DNA from: Actinomycetes bacterium
GTDB lineage: Bacteria; Actinomycetota; Actinomycetes; Propionibacteriales; Nocardioidaceae
Length of the DNA stretch: 64,000 nucleotides
Assembly: GCA_023460975.1 (NCBI GenBank)
Contig: JAEWOG010000057.1
Coordinates: forward strand, 15,283-79,282
Direction: 5' to 3'
Each line of letters begins with the position of its first letter. The first letter of the stretch is position 1. The position numbers and the translations under genes were made by a program. The notes below the pieces were generated by a model. The model did no database searches. It was not told the DNA's origin and saw nothing but the letters and a program-made list of their open reading frames with translations. Below, piece after piece: positions 8,633 to 16,388 of the stretch.

Positions 8633-9289
8633 TCAACCACCCGCGACGATGCGGACACCGTCATCGAGGGTCGCGGCGAGGACCCCCGCCAGCGCGTCGG
8701 TCTGGTCCTCCTCGACGCCCAGCACCAACTGCCGGCGACCGACGACGCTCCCAAAACTCTCCCGGGGACGCGGCGCAGCAACGACGACGACGTCCGTGAG
8801 GACCTCCTGCGCGCTGACCCTGCCCTGCTCCCCCTCGCCGACCACCCACACATCGACCACCGAGCCGGCGGCGACACCGGTGGGCAGTTGCGTGCTGTCG
8901 ACGGCCAGCGAGACCTGCCGCAGCCCCTCGGTCTCGGAGGTCCCGAGCGAGGAGGCGGCCACCAGGTCACCCGCTGCGAGCGGGTGCGCGAGCTGCCGCC
9001 CGCCGGGCAGCGGCGCATCGACGGCGAGGTAGTGCTCCTGTGCCCCGTCGGTCTCGAACGTGACCCGCGAGACGACGAGGTCCTCGGCGTCGACGAGATG
9101 CCCGGCCGGCAGGTCGCGCGCCGCGGCCCACACCCTCACCGAGTCGGTCTCGGCGCCCGCGATCCTTGCGCCCACCACGACGGAGACCGCGACGAGCGCC
9201 ACCCCGACCCACAACCGGGGATCGCGCCAGCGCTGGGCGCGGGCACGGGTTGCTGCGGGCACGTCGACGACATGTGGGTTCCGAGACAC
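8633..9289 (-). CDS. SAF-domain (CpaB/RcpC-like) protein
   Basis: A 218-residue protein with one N-terminal membrane anchor (LWVGVALVAVSVVVGARIAG, about residues 25-45) followed by a SAF domain (AARDLPAGHLVDAEDLV, LPGGRQLAHPLAAGDLV) and a C-terminal region resembling RcpC/CpaB proteins of Flp pilus assembly. The GTG at 9289 is the only good start. It is the first gene of a two-gene operon with the CpaE-like ATPase and is divergent from the BldC-like regulator, with 99 bp between their starts. It probably acts on the outer face of the membrane; its partner structure is not visible here. Confidence 0.8.
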   Translation of the reverse strand: MSRNPHVVDVPAATRARAQRWRDPRLWVGVALVAVSVVVGARIAGAETDSVRVWAAARDLPAGHLVDAEDLVVSRVTFETDGAQEHYLAVDAPLPGGRQLAHPLAAGDLVAASSLGTSETEGLRQVSLAVDSTQLPTGVAAGSVVDVWVVGEGEQGRVSAQEVLTDVVVVAAPRPRESFGSVVGRRQLVLGVEEDQTDALAGVLAATLDDGVRIVAGG

Positions 9290-9388
9290 ACCGACATCAT
9301 GGTGCGTGTGGCACTGGCGCCGCCCGCTCTCTCCACAGGCCCGGGGAGCCTGCTCACCTCACGAGGACCGCAGTGGCACGATGTGGGC

Positions 9389-9625
9389 ATGGCCCAGCCA
9401 CGCTTCCTCACTCTCGCCGACGTGGCGGAGGTGCTCAACACGTCCAGCGCACAGGTCTACGCGCTCGTGCGTCGCGGCGATCTGCCCGCGATCAAGATCG
9501 GCGGGCGCGGCCAATGGCGGGTCGAGTCCGAGCAGCTCGAGACCTACATCTCCCGGATGTACGCCCAGACCAAGGCGTTCGTGGACGAGCACCCGTTCGT
9601 GGAGAGCGAGACCCCCGTCGACTGA
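9389..9625 (+). CDS. BldC-like MerR/excisionase-type DNA-binding protein
   Basis: A 78-residue protein that is essentially one winged helix-turn-helix domain: FLTLADVAEVLNTSSAQVYALVRRGDLPAIKIGGRGQWRV read in order across residues 6-46. This is the excisionase/BldC family; BldC-like proteins in actinobacteria regulate development. The C-terminal acidic part lacks an effector domain. The ATG at 9389 fits the family N-terminus. It is divergent from the SAF/CpaE-like operon, which it might regulate. No phage genes accompany it, so a chromosomal regulator is more likely than a true excisionase. Confidence 0.85.
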   Translation: MAQPRFLTLADVAEVLNTSSAQVYALVRRGDLPAIKIGGRGQWRVESEQLETYISRMYAQTKAFVDEHPFVESETPVD

Positions 9626-9672
9626 CGGTCCGCACTGCGGTTGACGGTCCCGCTCCCAGACGGGTGTGGCCC

Positions 9673-11175
9673 TCAGCCCACCTCTCCGTCGAGCACGACG
9701 GAGACCGTCTCTGCGGCTCCGTCCCGCTCGAAGGTCACCTCGACGGTGTCGCCCGGCTGGTGCGTACGAATCGCGACGATGAGCGCGATCCCGTCCCCCA
9801 CCCGCTGGCCGCCCACCTCGGTGATGACGTCGCCCTCGCGCAGGCCAGCGCGCTGCGCCGGGCTGTCGTCGCGTACTTCCGTGAGGGTGCCGCCGCCGCT
9901 GAACTCGCTGCGGATGTCCACGCCCGCGCCAATGATCGGGTACTGCGCCTCTCCCGTACGCAGGATCTGGTCCACCGTGGTCTTCACCTGGGCGATGGGG
10001 ACGGCGAAGCCGACGCCGATGTTGCCGCCCTCCCCCGTCGCTCCGGTCGTGGCGATGGCGGAGTTGACCCCCACCACCTCGCCCGCGAGGTTGACCAGGG
10101 GGCCACCCGAGTTGCCCGGGTTGATGGCCGCATCCGTCTGGACCGCGTTCATGAAGGACGACTCGTTGTCGGCATCGCCGGTCGTGACCGGGCGGTTGAG
10201 CGCGCTGACGATCCCGCTGGTCACGGTCTGGCTCAAGCCGAGCGGGGCACCGAAGGCCACGACGGGTTCGCCGACGCGGAGCTCATGGGCGCCGCCGAGC
10301 GCGGCGGGCACCAGGTCCCCGCCCTCCACGCTGAGCAGAGCGAGGTCGTACACGGGGCTTCGGCCCACCAGCGACGCCTCGAGGCTTCGGCCCTCGTGGT
10401 CGATGACGACGATGTCCTTGCCCGAGTTGGCCGCCTGCGCGACCACGTGGTTGTTGGTGACTATGTGACCATCGGTGTCCAGGACGAAGCCGGACCCCGT
10501 CGACTCGGGCCCCGACTCGGTGACCCCCGACAGGATCTGCACCGTGCTCGGCAGCAGGGTCTCCGCCACGGCCGCGACGGAGGTGTTGCCGGCCTCCAGC
10601 GGGGCCGCCGACCGCGTGGGCACGGAGTCGAGTCCCCGGCTGGCCGACGCCGGGGAGTCGTCGACCACGTTCATGAGGGCTGCGCCCCCGGCACCGCCAG
10701 CCAGGCCGAGGCACAGAGCCAGTGCCCCGACGCCGACCCAGGCTCCGGGCGTCAACCGCGCGGAGCGTTCCGCGTGCCGTGCCCCGGCGGGTGCCGGAGA
10801 GGCAGTCGGTGGGTACGGCGCGTCGTACCCACCAGCGCCGAAGGGCTGGCCGTACGGGCCCGGAGAGGCGGCCTGGTGGGGCGGGTACGCGGCGGGCGGC
10901 GACCAGGGCGAGGAGAGCATCTGGGTGGTCGCCGGGGGCTGCTCACTGAGGTCGATGACCTCGGTCGGCTCGTCGCTCGGCGGCACCTCGGTCGCGAGCG
11001 GGTCCGCAGGCGGACCCGACACGGGCTCGGCTGCCGAAGCATCCAGGTCCGGAGCATGCGCGCCCAGGGCATCCGCATCGGAGGAGTCGCCCTGGGTCGG
11101 TCGTGGCCAGCCTGTCAACGGCTGGGTCGGCTCCTCGGCGCGCGCTGGCTCGTCAGGGTGCGTGTCGTCACTCAC
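9673..11175 (-). CDS. htrA: HtrA/DegP-type serine protease with PDZ domain
   Basis: A 500-residue membrane-anchored envelope protease. Residues 1-140 are a long Pro/Ala/Asp-rich cytoplasmic region, followed by one membrane segment (WVGVGALALCLGLAGGAGG), a trypsin-like domain and a C-terminal PDZ domain (GLREGDVITEVGGQRV). The catalytic triad is visible: His in VTNNHVV (about 244), Asp in VYDLALL (about 276) and Ser in NPGNSGGPLV (about 356). The GTG at 11175 overlaps the 3' end of the anti-sigma gene by 8 bp, arguing for translational coupling. It is the third gene of a sigE-anti-sigma-htrA operon, the same order as in Mycobacterium tuberculosis. Confidence 0.95.
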   Translation of the reverse strand: MSDDTHPDEPARAEEPTQPLTGWPRPTQGDSSDADALGAHAPDLDASAAEPVSGPPADPLATEVPPSDEPTEVIDLSEQPPATTQMLSSPWSPPAAYPPHQAASPGPYGQPFGAGGYDAPYPPTASPAPAGARHAERSARLTPGAWVGVGALALCLGLAGGAGGAALMNVVDDSPASASRGLDSVPTRSAAPLEAGNTSVAAVAETLLPSTVQILSGVTESGPESTGSGFVLDTDGHIVTNNHVVAQAANSGKDIVVIDHEGRSLEASLVGRSPVYDLALLSVEGGDLVPAALGGAHELRVGEPVVAFGAPLGLSQTVTSGIVSALNRPVTTGDADNESSFMNAVQTDAAINPGNSGGPLVNLAGEVVGVNSAIATTGATGEGGNIGVGFAVPIAQVKTTVDQILRTGEAQYPIIGAGVDIRSEFSGGGTLTEVRDDSPAQRAGLREGDVITEVGGQRVGDGIALIVAIRTHQPGDTVEVTFERDGAAETVSVVLDGEVG

Positions 11176-11740
11176 TCGACCATTGTGTCCCGCTGCCCCT
11201 GAGCGAAACCACAGGTGTCGCATCCGAGGTGCTCGCCACGGCCGGAGCGCTCATCGCCACGACCAGCTCGACCATCTCCCTGGGAGTCCACGACGCCACG
11301 GAGCTGGCCCGCGAGGGGCCGCGGCGAGACGTGTCGCCGGTCGGGGTGGACGGAGACGTCACCGGGGAGGAAACGTCTGCCGCGGGAGGTCGTACGGCCG
11401 GCGGGCCTGCGTTGAGGGCGAGCATGCCGAGCACGGCGACGCCCAGCGCGCTGCCGCTCGCAGCGACCACGCCCTTGGCCATGCGCCGTTCGGGTCCCGC
11501 GGCGGGCACGGGCGCCGCCGCACAGGAGGACGACGCACGCGCCAGGGACTCCTTGAACGCACTCGACGCGCAGGCCGAGTCGAAGGACAGGCCCGCGAGG
11601 CGCGTCTTGATCCAGCCCTCTCGCTCGACGAGGTCACGGCACGGAGGGCAGACCGCCACGTGCGCCCAGCACCGCTCCTCCTCGGCCGCCGGAAGACGAC
11701 CGTCAAGCAGGGCGCTCACCTTGGATCCGAGGTGGATCAT
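11168..11740 (-). CDS. rseA: Anti-sigma factor with zinc-finger (RseA/RsgI-type ZAS) domain
   Basis: A 190-residue predicted anti-SigE factor. The N-terminus carries an anti-sigma zinc motif, His-x3-Cys-x2-Cys in HVAVCPPC (about residues 27-34). A hydrophobic segment (VVAASGSALGVAVLGMLAL) follows at about residues 90-110 and would place the Ser/Thr/Pro-rich C-terminus outside the cell. The ATG overlaps the sigma-factor stop by 4 bp (ATGA), and the stop lies inside the htrA start region. This tight coupling would keep sigma and anti-sigma in fixed ratio. Assignment rests on motif plus context. Confidence 0.9.
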   Translation of the reverse strand: MIHLGSKVSALLDGRLPAAEEERCWAHVAVCPPCRDLVEREGWIKTRLAGLSFDSACASSAFKESLARASSSCAAAPVPAAGPERRMAKGVVAASGSALGVAVLGMLALNAGPPAVRPPAADVSSPVTSPSTPTGDTSRRGPSRASSVASWTPREMVELVVAMSAPAVASTSDATPVVSLRGSGTQWSSE

Positions 11741-12354
11741 GCGGAACCCTCCGCCGCTGACCCGGCCAGGGGCCCCGAGTGACGCACGCGGCCGGGCGCG
11801 GGGGCGCGGTGCGCGAGCGCGCGGCGCAGCATGGCGCGGCCGCGGTGGATGCGTGAGCGTACGGTGCCGAGCTTGGCGTCCATGATCTCGGCGATCTCCT
11901 CGTACGAGAGCCCCTCGACGTCGCACAGCACCACGGCCGCACGGAAGTCAGCGGGGAGCGTCGCCAGCGCCGCTTCGACGTCCGCGTCGAACACCTGGTC
12001 CACGACTCCGGCCTCGGGTCCCACCGCGGCCGAGGGGAGTCGGGCCGCCCGCTCATCGCTGAGCGCGTCGAAACGAATCCGCTGGCGGCGCCGGGCGCCG
12101 TCAAGGAAGAGGTTGGTCGTGATCCGGTGGAGCCAGCCCTCGAAGGTGCCGGGCGTGTAGCGGTCCAGCGAGCGGAACACCCGGACGAAGACCTCCTGGG
12201 TGAGGTCCTCGGCGTCGTGGCGGTTGCCCGTGAGGCGGTAGGCGAGGCGGAACACGCGGTCGGAGTGCTGCTCGACGATCTCGTCCCAGGTGGGGACGTG
12301 ATCCGACGCGGGCTGACCCGGCGCCGTGTGGTCGGGCGCTGCGTGATCCTCCAT
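11737..12354 (-). CDS. sigE: ECF RNA polymerase sigma factor, SigE-like
   Basis: A 205-residue sigma-70 family member with only regions 2 and 4. Region 2 is seen in DRVFRLAYRLTGNRHDAEDL and QEVFVRVFRSL, and region 4 in LSYEEIAEIMDAKLGTVRSR. It should direct RNA polymerase to envelope-stress promoters. GAGGAGG about 5 nt before the ATG at 12354 supports the start; a GTG further upstream (VNTLVAHHEEERMED) would add about 15 residues. It leads the operon with the anti-sigma and HtrA genes and is divergent from an O-methyltransferase, as around M. tuberculosis Rv1220c-Rv1223. No clear GGAAC/GTT autoregulatory promoter was found upstream. Confidence 0.93.
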   Translation of the reverse strand: MEDHAAPDHTAPGQPASDHVPTWDEIVEQHSDRVFRLAYRLTGNRHDAEDLTQEVFVRVFRSLDRYTPGTFEGWLHRITTNLFLDGARRRQRIRFDALSDERAARLPSAAVGPEAGVVDQVFDADVEAALATLPADFRAAVVLCDVEGLSYEEIAEIMDAKLGTVRSRIHRGRAMLRRALAHRAPAPGRVRHSGPLAGSAAEGSA

Positions 12355-12608
12355 CCGCTCCTCCTCGTGGTGCGCGACGAGTGTGTTCACCGTCGTGTGC
12401 TCCTCACCGTAGGCAACGGGCCTGAGAGGACCCTGTGAACCGACCACGAAGCCCGCGGCGGCCTCGCAGGGTCCAACGGTCGAACGTCCTGCGGTGTTCC
12501 CGCCGACGCTCACGGGCGCCTGCGGGTGCGCGCCGCTTGCCGCTCTGCGCGTACGCGAGGGCTCCGGACCGCTAGAGTCGCCCAGAAGACCAGACCCAGG
12601 AGGGCATC

Positions 12609-13259
12609 ATCACCGCGCCGATCACCGCAGCCAGCTGGACCTACGCCGAGGAGTTCGTGGCCGAGGACGAGGTCCTCGCCGCCGCTCGGGCACGCTCCGA
12701 GGAGGTCGGCGTCGTGCCGATCAGCCCCGGCAGCGGCGCCGCGCTGCGATTCCTCGCCTCCGTGCTCGACGCGCGGGCCGTGGTGGAGGTCGGCACGGGC
12801 ACGGGTGTGTCGGGCCTGTGGCTGCTGCGCGGGATGCGTTCCGACGGTGTCCTCACGACCGTCGACATCGAGGCGGAGCACCAGCGGCTCGCCAAGGAGA
12901 CGTTCACCGAGGCGGGCATCCCGGCCAACCGCGCCCGGACGATCGCGGGAGCCGGCCTCGACGTGCTGCCTCGCCTCACCGACGGGCACTACGACCTGGT
13001 CTTCTGCGACGGCGACAAGCGTGAGTACGGCGACTACCTCGCCGAGGCCCTCCGCCTGCTGCGGCCCGGCGGCGTCGTGGCGTTCGACAACGCCCTGTGG
13101 CACAACCGTGTCGCGGACCCCGCCCAGCGCGACTCCGAGACGGTCACCATCCGCGACCTCGGGCGCACGATCCTCACGCACGAGGCGCTCGTGCCAGTCC
13201 TGCTTCCGGTCGGCGACGGGCTGCTCGCCGCACGCAAGGTGTGGGCGCCCGACGAGTGA
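12609..13259 (+). CDS. SAM-dependent O-methyltransferase (Rv1220c-like), apparent ATC start
   Basis: A class I methyltransferase of about 216 residues, with the SAM-binding motif VVEVGTGTGVSGLWLL, the acidic strand TTVDIEAEH and DLVFCDGDK. Related proteins begin with a helix like SWTYAEEFVAEDEVL. That helix is encoded upstream of the first legal start (GTG at 12657), and no ATG, GTG or TTG lies between it and the preceding in-frame stop at 12573. An AGGAGG at 12598-12603 sits 5 nt before ATC at 12609, so an ATC start giving ITAPITAASWTY is the best reading. A sequencing error or real use of GTG 12657 are alternatives. It is divergent from sigE. Confidence 0.85.
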   Translation: MTAPITAASWTYAEEFVAEDEVLAAARARSEEVGVVPISPGSGAALRFLASVLDARAVVEVGTGTGVSGLWLLRGMRSDGVLTTVDIEAEHQRLAKETFTEAGIPANRARTIAGAGLDVLPRLTDGHYDLVFCDGDKREYGDYLAEALRLLRPGGVVAFDNALWHNRVADPAQRDSETVTIRDLGRTILTHEALVPVLLPVGDGLLAARKVWAPDE

Positions 13260-13326
13260 GCGACCGACCGACCCGCTGACGCACGTCGGCTGACCCAGCC
13301 GTACGGCCAGGGGTCGATCAGGTCGG

Positions 13327-13388
13327 GCAGGCCAGTTGGTGCGGCAGGTCAGTTGGTGCGGCAGGTCAGTGGTGCGGCAGGTCTGGGG
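13327..13388. repeat. Tandem 17-bp repeat, three units plus part
   Basis: Units GCAGGYCAGTTGGTGCG lie at 13327-13343 and 13344-13360. A third unit at 13361-13376 lacks one T, and a partial fourth follows. The array covers the 3' end and stop codon of the YdhR-like gene on the minus strand, so slippage here changes the C-terminus of that protein. Confidence 0.85.
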
Positions 13389-13713
13389 ACGTCACGAACC
13401 CGTCCCAGCCCTCGGCGACGGCGAGGACCTCGTACGCCTCGATCAGCACGGGCGGCTGCCCCAGCATCTGCGAGATCGGCGCGTCGGCGGCGCCTGCCGT
13501 GAACGTGGCCTGGAACTGCGCCCGCTCGGTGTCCGAGGAGAAGACGTAGTCGCCCTCGAACCACTCGCCCGGGAGCATCCGCCAGGTCTTGAACCGCAGT
13601 CCGGCCATGCCGGTGAACTTGGCGTGGGACGCGGCCGCGACGTAGTCGGCCAACTCCTGGCCGATGGAGTCAGGCGCTCCCGCCAACGACCAGCGCACGG
13701 TGAGCCCGAGCAT
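13366..13713 (-). CDS. YdhR-like (antibiotic-monooxygenase-fold) protein
   Basis: A 115-residue protein beginning MLGLTVRWSLAGAP, with FTGMAGLRFKTWRMLPGEWF in the core. It matches the small dimeric YdhR family of putative mono-oxygenases with a ferredoxin-like fold. The exact reaction is unknown. Its ATG shares one base with the stop of pepA (TGATG), so it is the last gene of the DUF3117-pepA unit. The stop lies in a tandem 17-bp repeat whose third unit has lost a base, so the last residues (LPHH) may be strain-variable. Confidence 0.75.
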   Translation of the reverse strand: MLGLTVRWSLAGAPDSIGQELADYVAAASHAKFTGMAGLRFKTWRMLPGEWFEGDYVFSSDTERAQFQATFTAGAADAPISQMLGQPPVLIEAYEVLAVAEGWDGFVTSPDLPHH

Positions 13714-15272
13714 CACTTCCGCCCCTTCTTGGCGCGCGGAGCCGGCACGCCGTCGAGCGGGTCGTCCGAGCCCAGCCAGGTCAGTAGCAGCCGGGGACCG
13801 AACCCGGTCGGGCCGGCCGTCCACTCGTGACGGTCGACCGGTGCCTCCGCGATGGACGCGAAGTCGACGTGCACCCACGGCACGCTGCCGGCGAAGGGAG
13901 CCAGGAAGAGGGCGGCGGTGATCGCACCCGGGCCGCCCGGCGCGTTGTCGGCGTCGGCGATCTTGGACTGGAGCTTGTCGCGGTAGACCGATGCCAGCGG
14001 CATGCGCCACACCGGCTCACCGGAGGCCTCCGCCGCCGCCTCGACGTGCTCGGCGAGCACGTCGTGGGTGGCGAAGTAGCCCGCGGTCTGGAGCCCGAGC
14101 GCCACCTTCATCGCCCCCGTCAGGGTGGCGACGTCGACGAGCACCCGGGGGTTGATCTGCGCCACCGCGTACGCCATCGCGTCGGCCAGCACGAGGCGGC
14201 CCTCCGCGTCGGTGTTGCCGACCTCGGTGGTGCGGCCGCCGTAGTGGGTGATGACGTCTCCGGGGCGCATGGAGGCTCCCCCGACGGCGTTCTCGGCGGC
14301 GGGCACCAGGCCCACGACCTTCACGGGACAGCCGATCGGGGTCAGTGCCGCCAGGGTGGCCAGCACTGCGGCACCGCCGCTCATGTCGCGCTTCATGGTG
14401 AGCATGCCGTCGCTCGGCTTGATGTCGAGGCCGCCGGTGTCGAAGGTGATTCCCTTGCCGACCAGAACCACCGTCGGGGTCGAGTCGTCGGCACCTGCCG
14501 GGGTGTAGTCGAGGCGGATCAGCCGGGATTCGCTCGCGGATCCTGCGCCGACGGCGAGGATGCCGCCGAAGCCGTCCTTCTCCAGATCGGCCTGGTCCCA
14601 GACGGTGACCTCGAGGCCGTTCTCCTCGGCGATCAGGCGTGCCTGGTCGGCCAGCCATGCCGGGTTCTTGAGGTTCGAGGGAACCGTCGCGAGCGTGCGC
14701 GAGCGCCAGCCCGCACCGCCCAGCGCGATCCCCCGCGCCAGGTCCTCATCGGCGTCGGGCCCGTCGACTCCTGCGAGCACGATCCGGCCCACCGGGGTGG
14801 CCTTGGCTCCCTCGGAGCGCCAGTGGAACTCGTACGAGCCCAGCATCGCTCCCACGACCACGGCCTCCACCGCACCCTCGGTGGGCGCGGCGGCGATCGT
14901 GGTCACCACGCTGGCTCGGTCCTTGAGGGCGCGCCCCAGCGCTGCGCCGGCGCGGCGCAGGTCCGAGGTGCTCTGGGCGCCGACACCGACCAGCAGCACG
15001 AGGTCCGCGTCCGTGCCGTTGCCCGGCAGGCGGGTGATCTCCCCCGCCTTGCCGGTCGCCTCGAGGGCCCGGGCCGCGCCTGCCAGGTCGACGCCGAGCG
15101 CCTCCCCGGCCTCGGCCGAGCCCGCACCGAGGCGTGGGTCCGTCTCGCCCTCAGCGGGAGGGAGCAGCGCAAGAGCCCAGACGCCTGCCCCACCGATCTG
15201 GTGGGGCAGTGCCGGGCTCAGCGCAAACTCCGGCGGCGAGACCTGGGTGGGAAGCTGCGCCGGGTGCGTCAC
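13713..15272 (-). CDS. pepA: Leucyl aminopeptidase, M17 family
   Basis: A 519-residue cytosolic metallo-aminopeptidase that removes N-terminal residues from peptides. The M17 signature NTDAEGRLVLAD is intact (about residue 350), and the metal and substrate elements GKGITFDTGGLDIKPSDGM and MKRDMSGGAAV are present. The N-terminal domain (residues 1-170) is the more variable one, as usual. The GTG at 15272 begins 2 bp after the stop of the DUF3117 gene, so the genes are co-transcribed. The length is typical for the family. Confidence 0.95.
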   Translation of the reverse strand: MTHPAQLPTQVSPPEFALSPALPHQIGGAGVWALALLPPAEGETDPRLGAGSAEAGEALGVDLAGAARALEATGKAGEITRLPGNGTDADLVLLVGVGAQSTSDLRRAGAALGRALKDRASVVTTIAAAPTEGAVEAVVVGAMLGSYEFHWRSEGAKATPVGRIVLAGVDGPDADEDLARGIALGGAGWRSRTLATVPSNLKNPAWLADQARLIAEENGLEVTVWDQADLEKDGFGGILAVGAGSASESRLIRLDYTPAGADDSTPTVVLVGKGITFDTGGLDIKPSDGMLTMKRDMSGGAAVLATLAALTPIGCPVKVVGLVPAAENAVGGASMRPGDVITHYGGRTTEVGNTDAEGRLVLADAMAYAVAQINPRVLVDVATLTGAMKVALGLQTAGYFATHDVLAEHVEAAAEASGEPVWRMPLASVYRDKLQSKIADADNAPGGPGAITAALFLAPFAGSVPWVHVDFASIAEAPVDRHEWTAGPTGFGPRLLLTWLGSDDPLDGVPAPRAKKGRK

Positions 15273-15274
15273 GA

Positions 15275-15442
15275 TCAGCCGACGACATCCTTGAGGGCGT
15301 CACCGAGGGCAGCAGCCTCCTCGGCGTTGAGCTCCACGACGAGACGTCCTCCGCCCTCGAGCGGCACGCGCATGACGATGCCGCGACCCTCCTTGGTCAC
15401 CTCGAGCGGTCCGTCTCCCGTGCGGGGCTTCATGGCAGCCAT
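15275..15442 (-). CDS. DUF3117 domain-containing small protein
   Basis: A 55-residue protein reading MAAMKPRTGDGPLEVTKEG at the N-terminus and ending LGDALKDVVG, close to the invariant actinobacterial DUF3117 sequence. Function is unknown; the whole protein is one conserved domain. The ATG at 15442 gives the standard length, with a purine-rich stretch (GAAGAGG) upstream. Its position with the LOG-family and DivIVA-like genes nearby is common in actinobacteria. Confidence 0.93.
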   Translation of the reverse strand: MAAMKPRTGDGPLEVTKEGRGIVMRVPLEGGGRLVVELNAEEAAALGDALKDVVG

Positions 15443-15592
15443 TCCTGGCACCTCTTCCTGTCCTGCCTGGCGGCGTGGTCGAACGGAAGCGAGCGGCTCA
15501 AGGCCGCTCGCCGATGATTCGTTGGCCCCATTATCCCCCATGCCGGTTGTGATCGGCGCCACAGGCCCCGCCTCGAGCGGGAGGGTGGCGGA

Positions 15593-16015
15593 TCAGACGG
15601 CCGAGACGAGGTAGAGCCAGGTGAACCAGACCACCACGAGGAGCAGTCCGACGTGGCCTGCCACGGACAGGGCGAAGGCCCCGATCGGGGCTTCGTCTGC
15701 GGAGTCGCCGCTGTGCCGACCGCGCGCCGGACGCCAGCGCGAGAGCAGCGCGAGCCCGAAGGCGGCGGTGAGCCACCAGGCGCCGATCGCGACGATGCCG
15801 AAGAGCGCGCCGCCCGCCCAACTGTCGTCCGGCGCCAGGATGAAGACCACCCAGAGCAGCACCGCCAGCAGCCCGACTCCGGAGTGGGCGGCGAGCGTCA
15901 GCCGGTTCACCGGGCGCTGACCGCCGGCGGGGCGGTCGTGGAGGCGTACGCGAGTCAGCACCACCACGACGAGCGCGAGGACGGTGCAGGTCCAGACGAA
16001 AATCAGGGTCGACAT
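15593..16015 (-). CDS. Small four-helix membrane protein
   Basis: A 140-residue integral membrane protein with about four hydrophobic segments: LIFVWTCTVLALVVVVL, VGLLAVLLWVVFILA, GIVAIGAWWLTAAFGLALL and VGLLLVVVWFTWLYLV. A cytoplasmic Arg-rich loop (SRWRPARGRHS) lies between the third and fourth. No known family is recognised. It is 16 bp downstream of the DivIVA-like gene and probably belongs to the same leftward operon. Confidence 0.75.
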   Translation of the reverse strand: MSTLIFVWTCTVLALVVVVLTRVRLHDRPAGGQRPVNRLTLAAHSGVGLLAVLLWVVFILAPDDSWAGGALFGIVAIGAWWLTAAFGLALLSRWRPARGRHSGDSADEAPIGAFALSVAGHVGLLLVVVWFTWLYLVSAV

Positions 16016-16031
16016 CGCTCGGCAGTCTGCC

Positions 16032-16388
16032 CTACTCGGCCAACCCGGTGGAGTCCGCAGTCTCCCCCGGGCTCGCAGGCTGGCTCACTGACCGCTCAGC
16101 CGCCCGGTCCGCCGCCTCGTCTGCTGCCTCGCCTGGCGCCTCGCCTGCCGCTTGACTGTCCATCTGGTCGGCGAGCGCGCTCAGCAGCGCGTCGACGTCG
16201 GCCATCCGGTAGCCACGCGCCACGACGGGGAACCGCACCGTACGCAGCTGGTCGACGCCGATCGGGCCGCTGAGGTCGCTGGCTGGCCGGTCACGTTGCG
16301 GCGGCCCCATCACGGTGCCCCCGCCCACCGCGAGGACGACCGTCGCCACGACGACACCGACGGCCAGCGCAGCGCACAGCCAGATCAC
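16032..16388 (-). CDS. DivIVA-domain membrane protein
   Basis: A 118-residue protein with one N-terminal membrane segment (VIWLCAALAVGVVVATVVLAV) followed by a short DivIVA-type motif, FPVVARGYRMADVDALLSAL (about residues 54-73), and an Ala/Glu-rich tail. DivIVA motifs target proteins to curved membrane and growth sites in actinobacteria. The GTG at 16388 overlaps the stop of the LOG gene by 4 bp (GTGA), which fixes the start. Confidence 0.85.
   Translation of the reverse strand: MIWLCAALAVGVVVATVVLAVGGGTVMGPPQRDRPASDLSGPIGVDQLRTVRFPVVARGYRMADVDALLSALADQMDSQAAGEAPGEAADEAADRAAERSVSQPASPGETADSTGLAE

Noticed and set aside
9389..9625. Prophage excisionase
   Set aside because: No integrase, attachment site or phage gene is nearby; the domain is equally that of the BldC regulator group.
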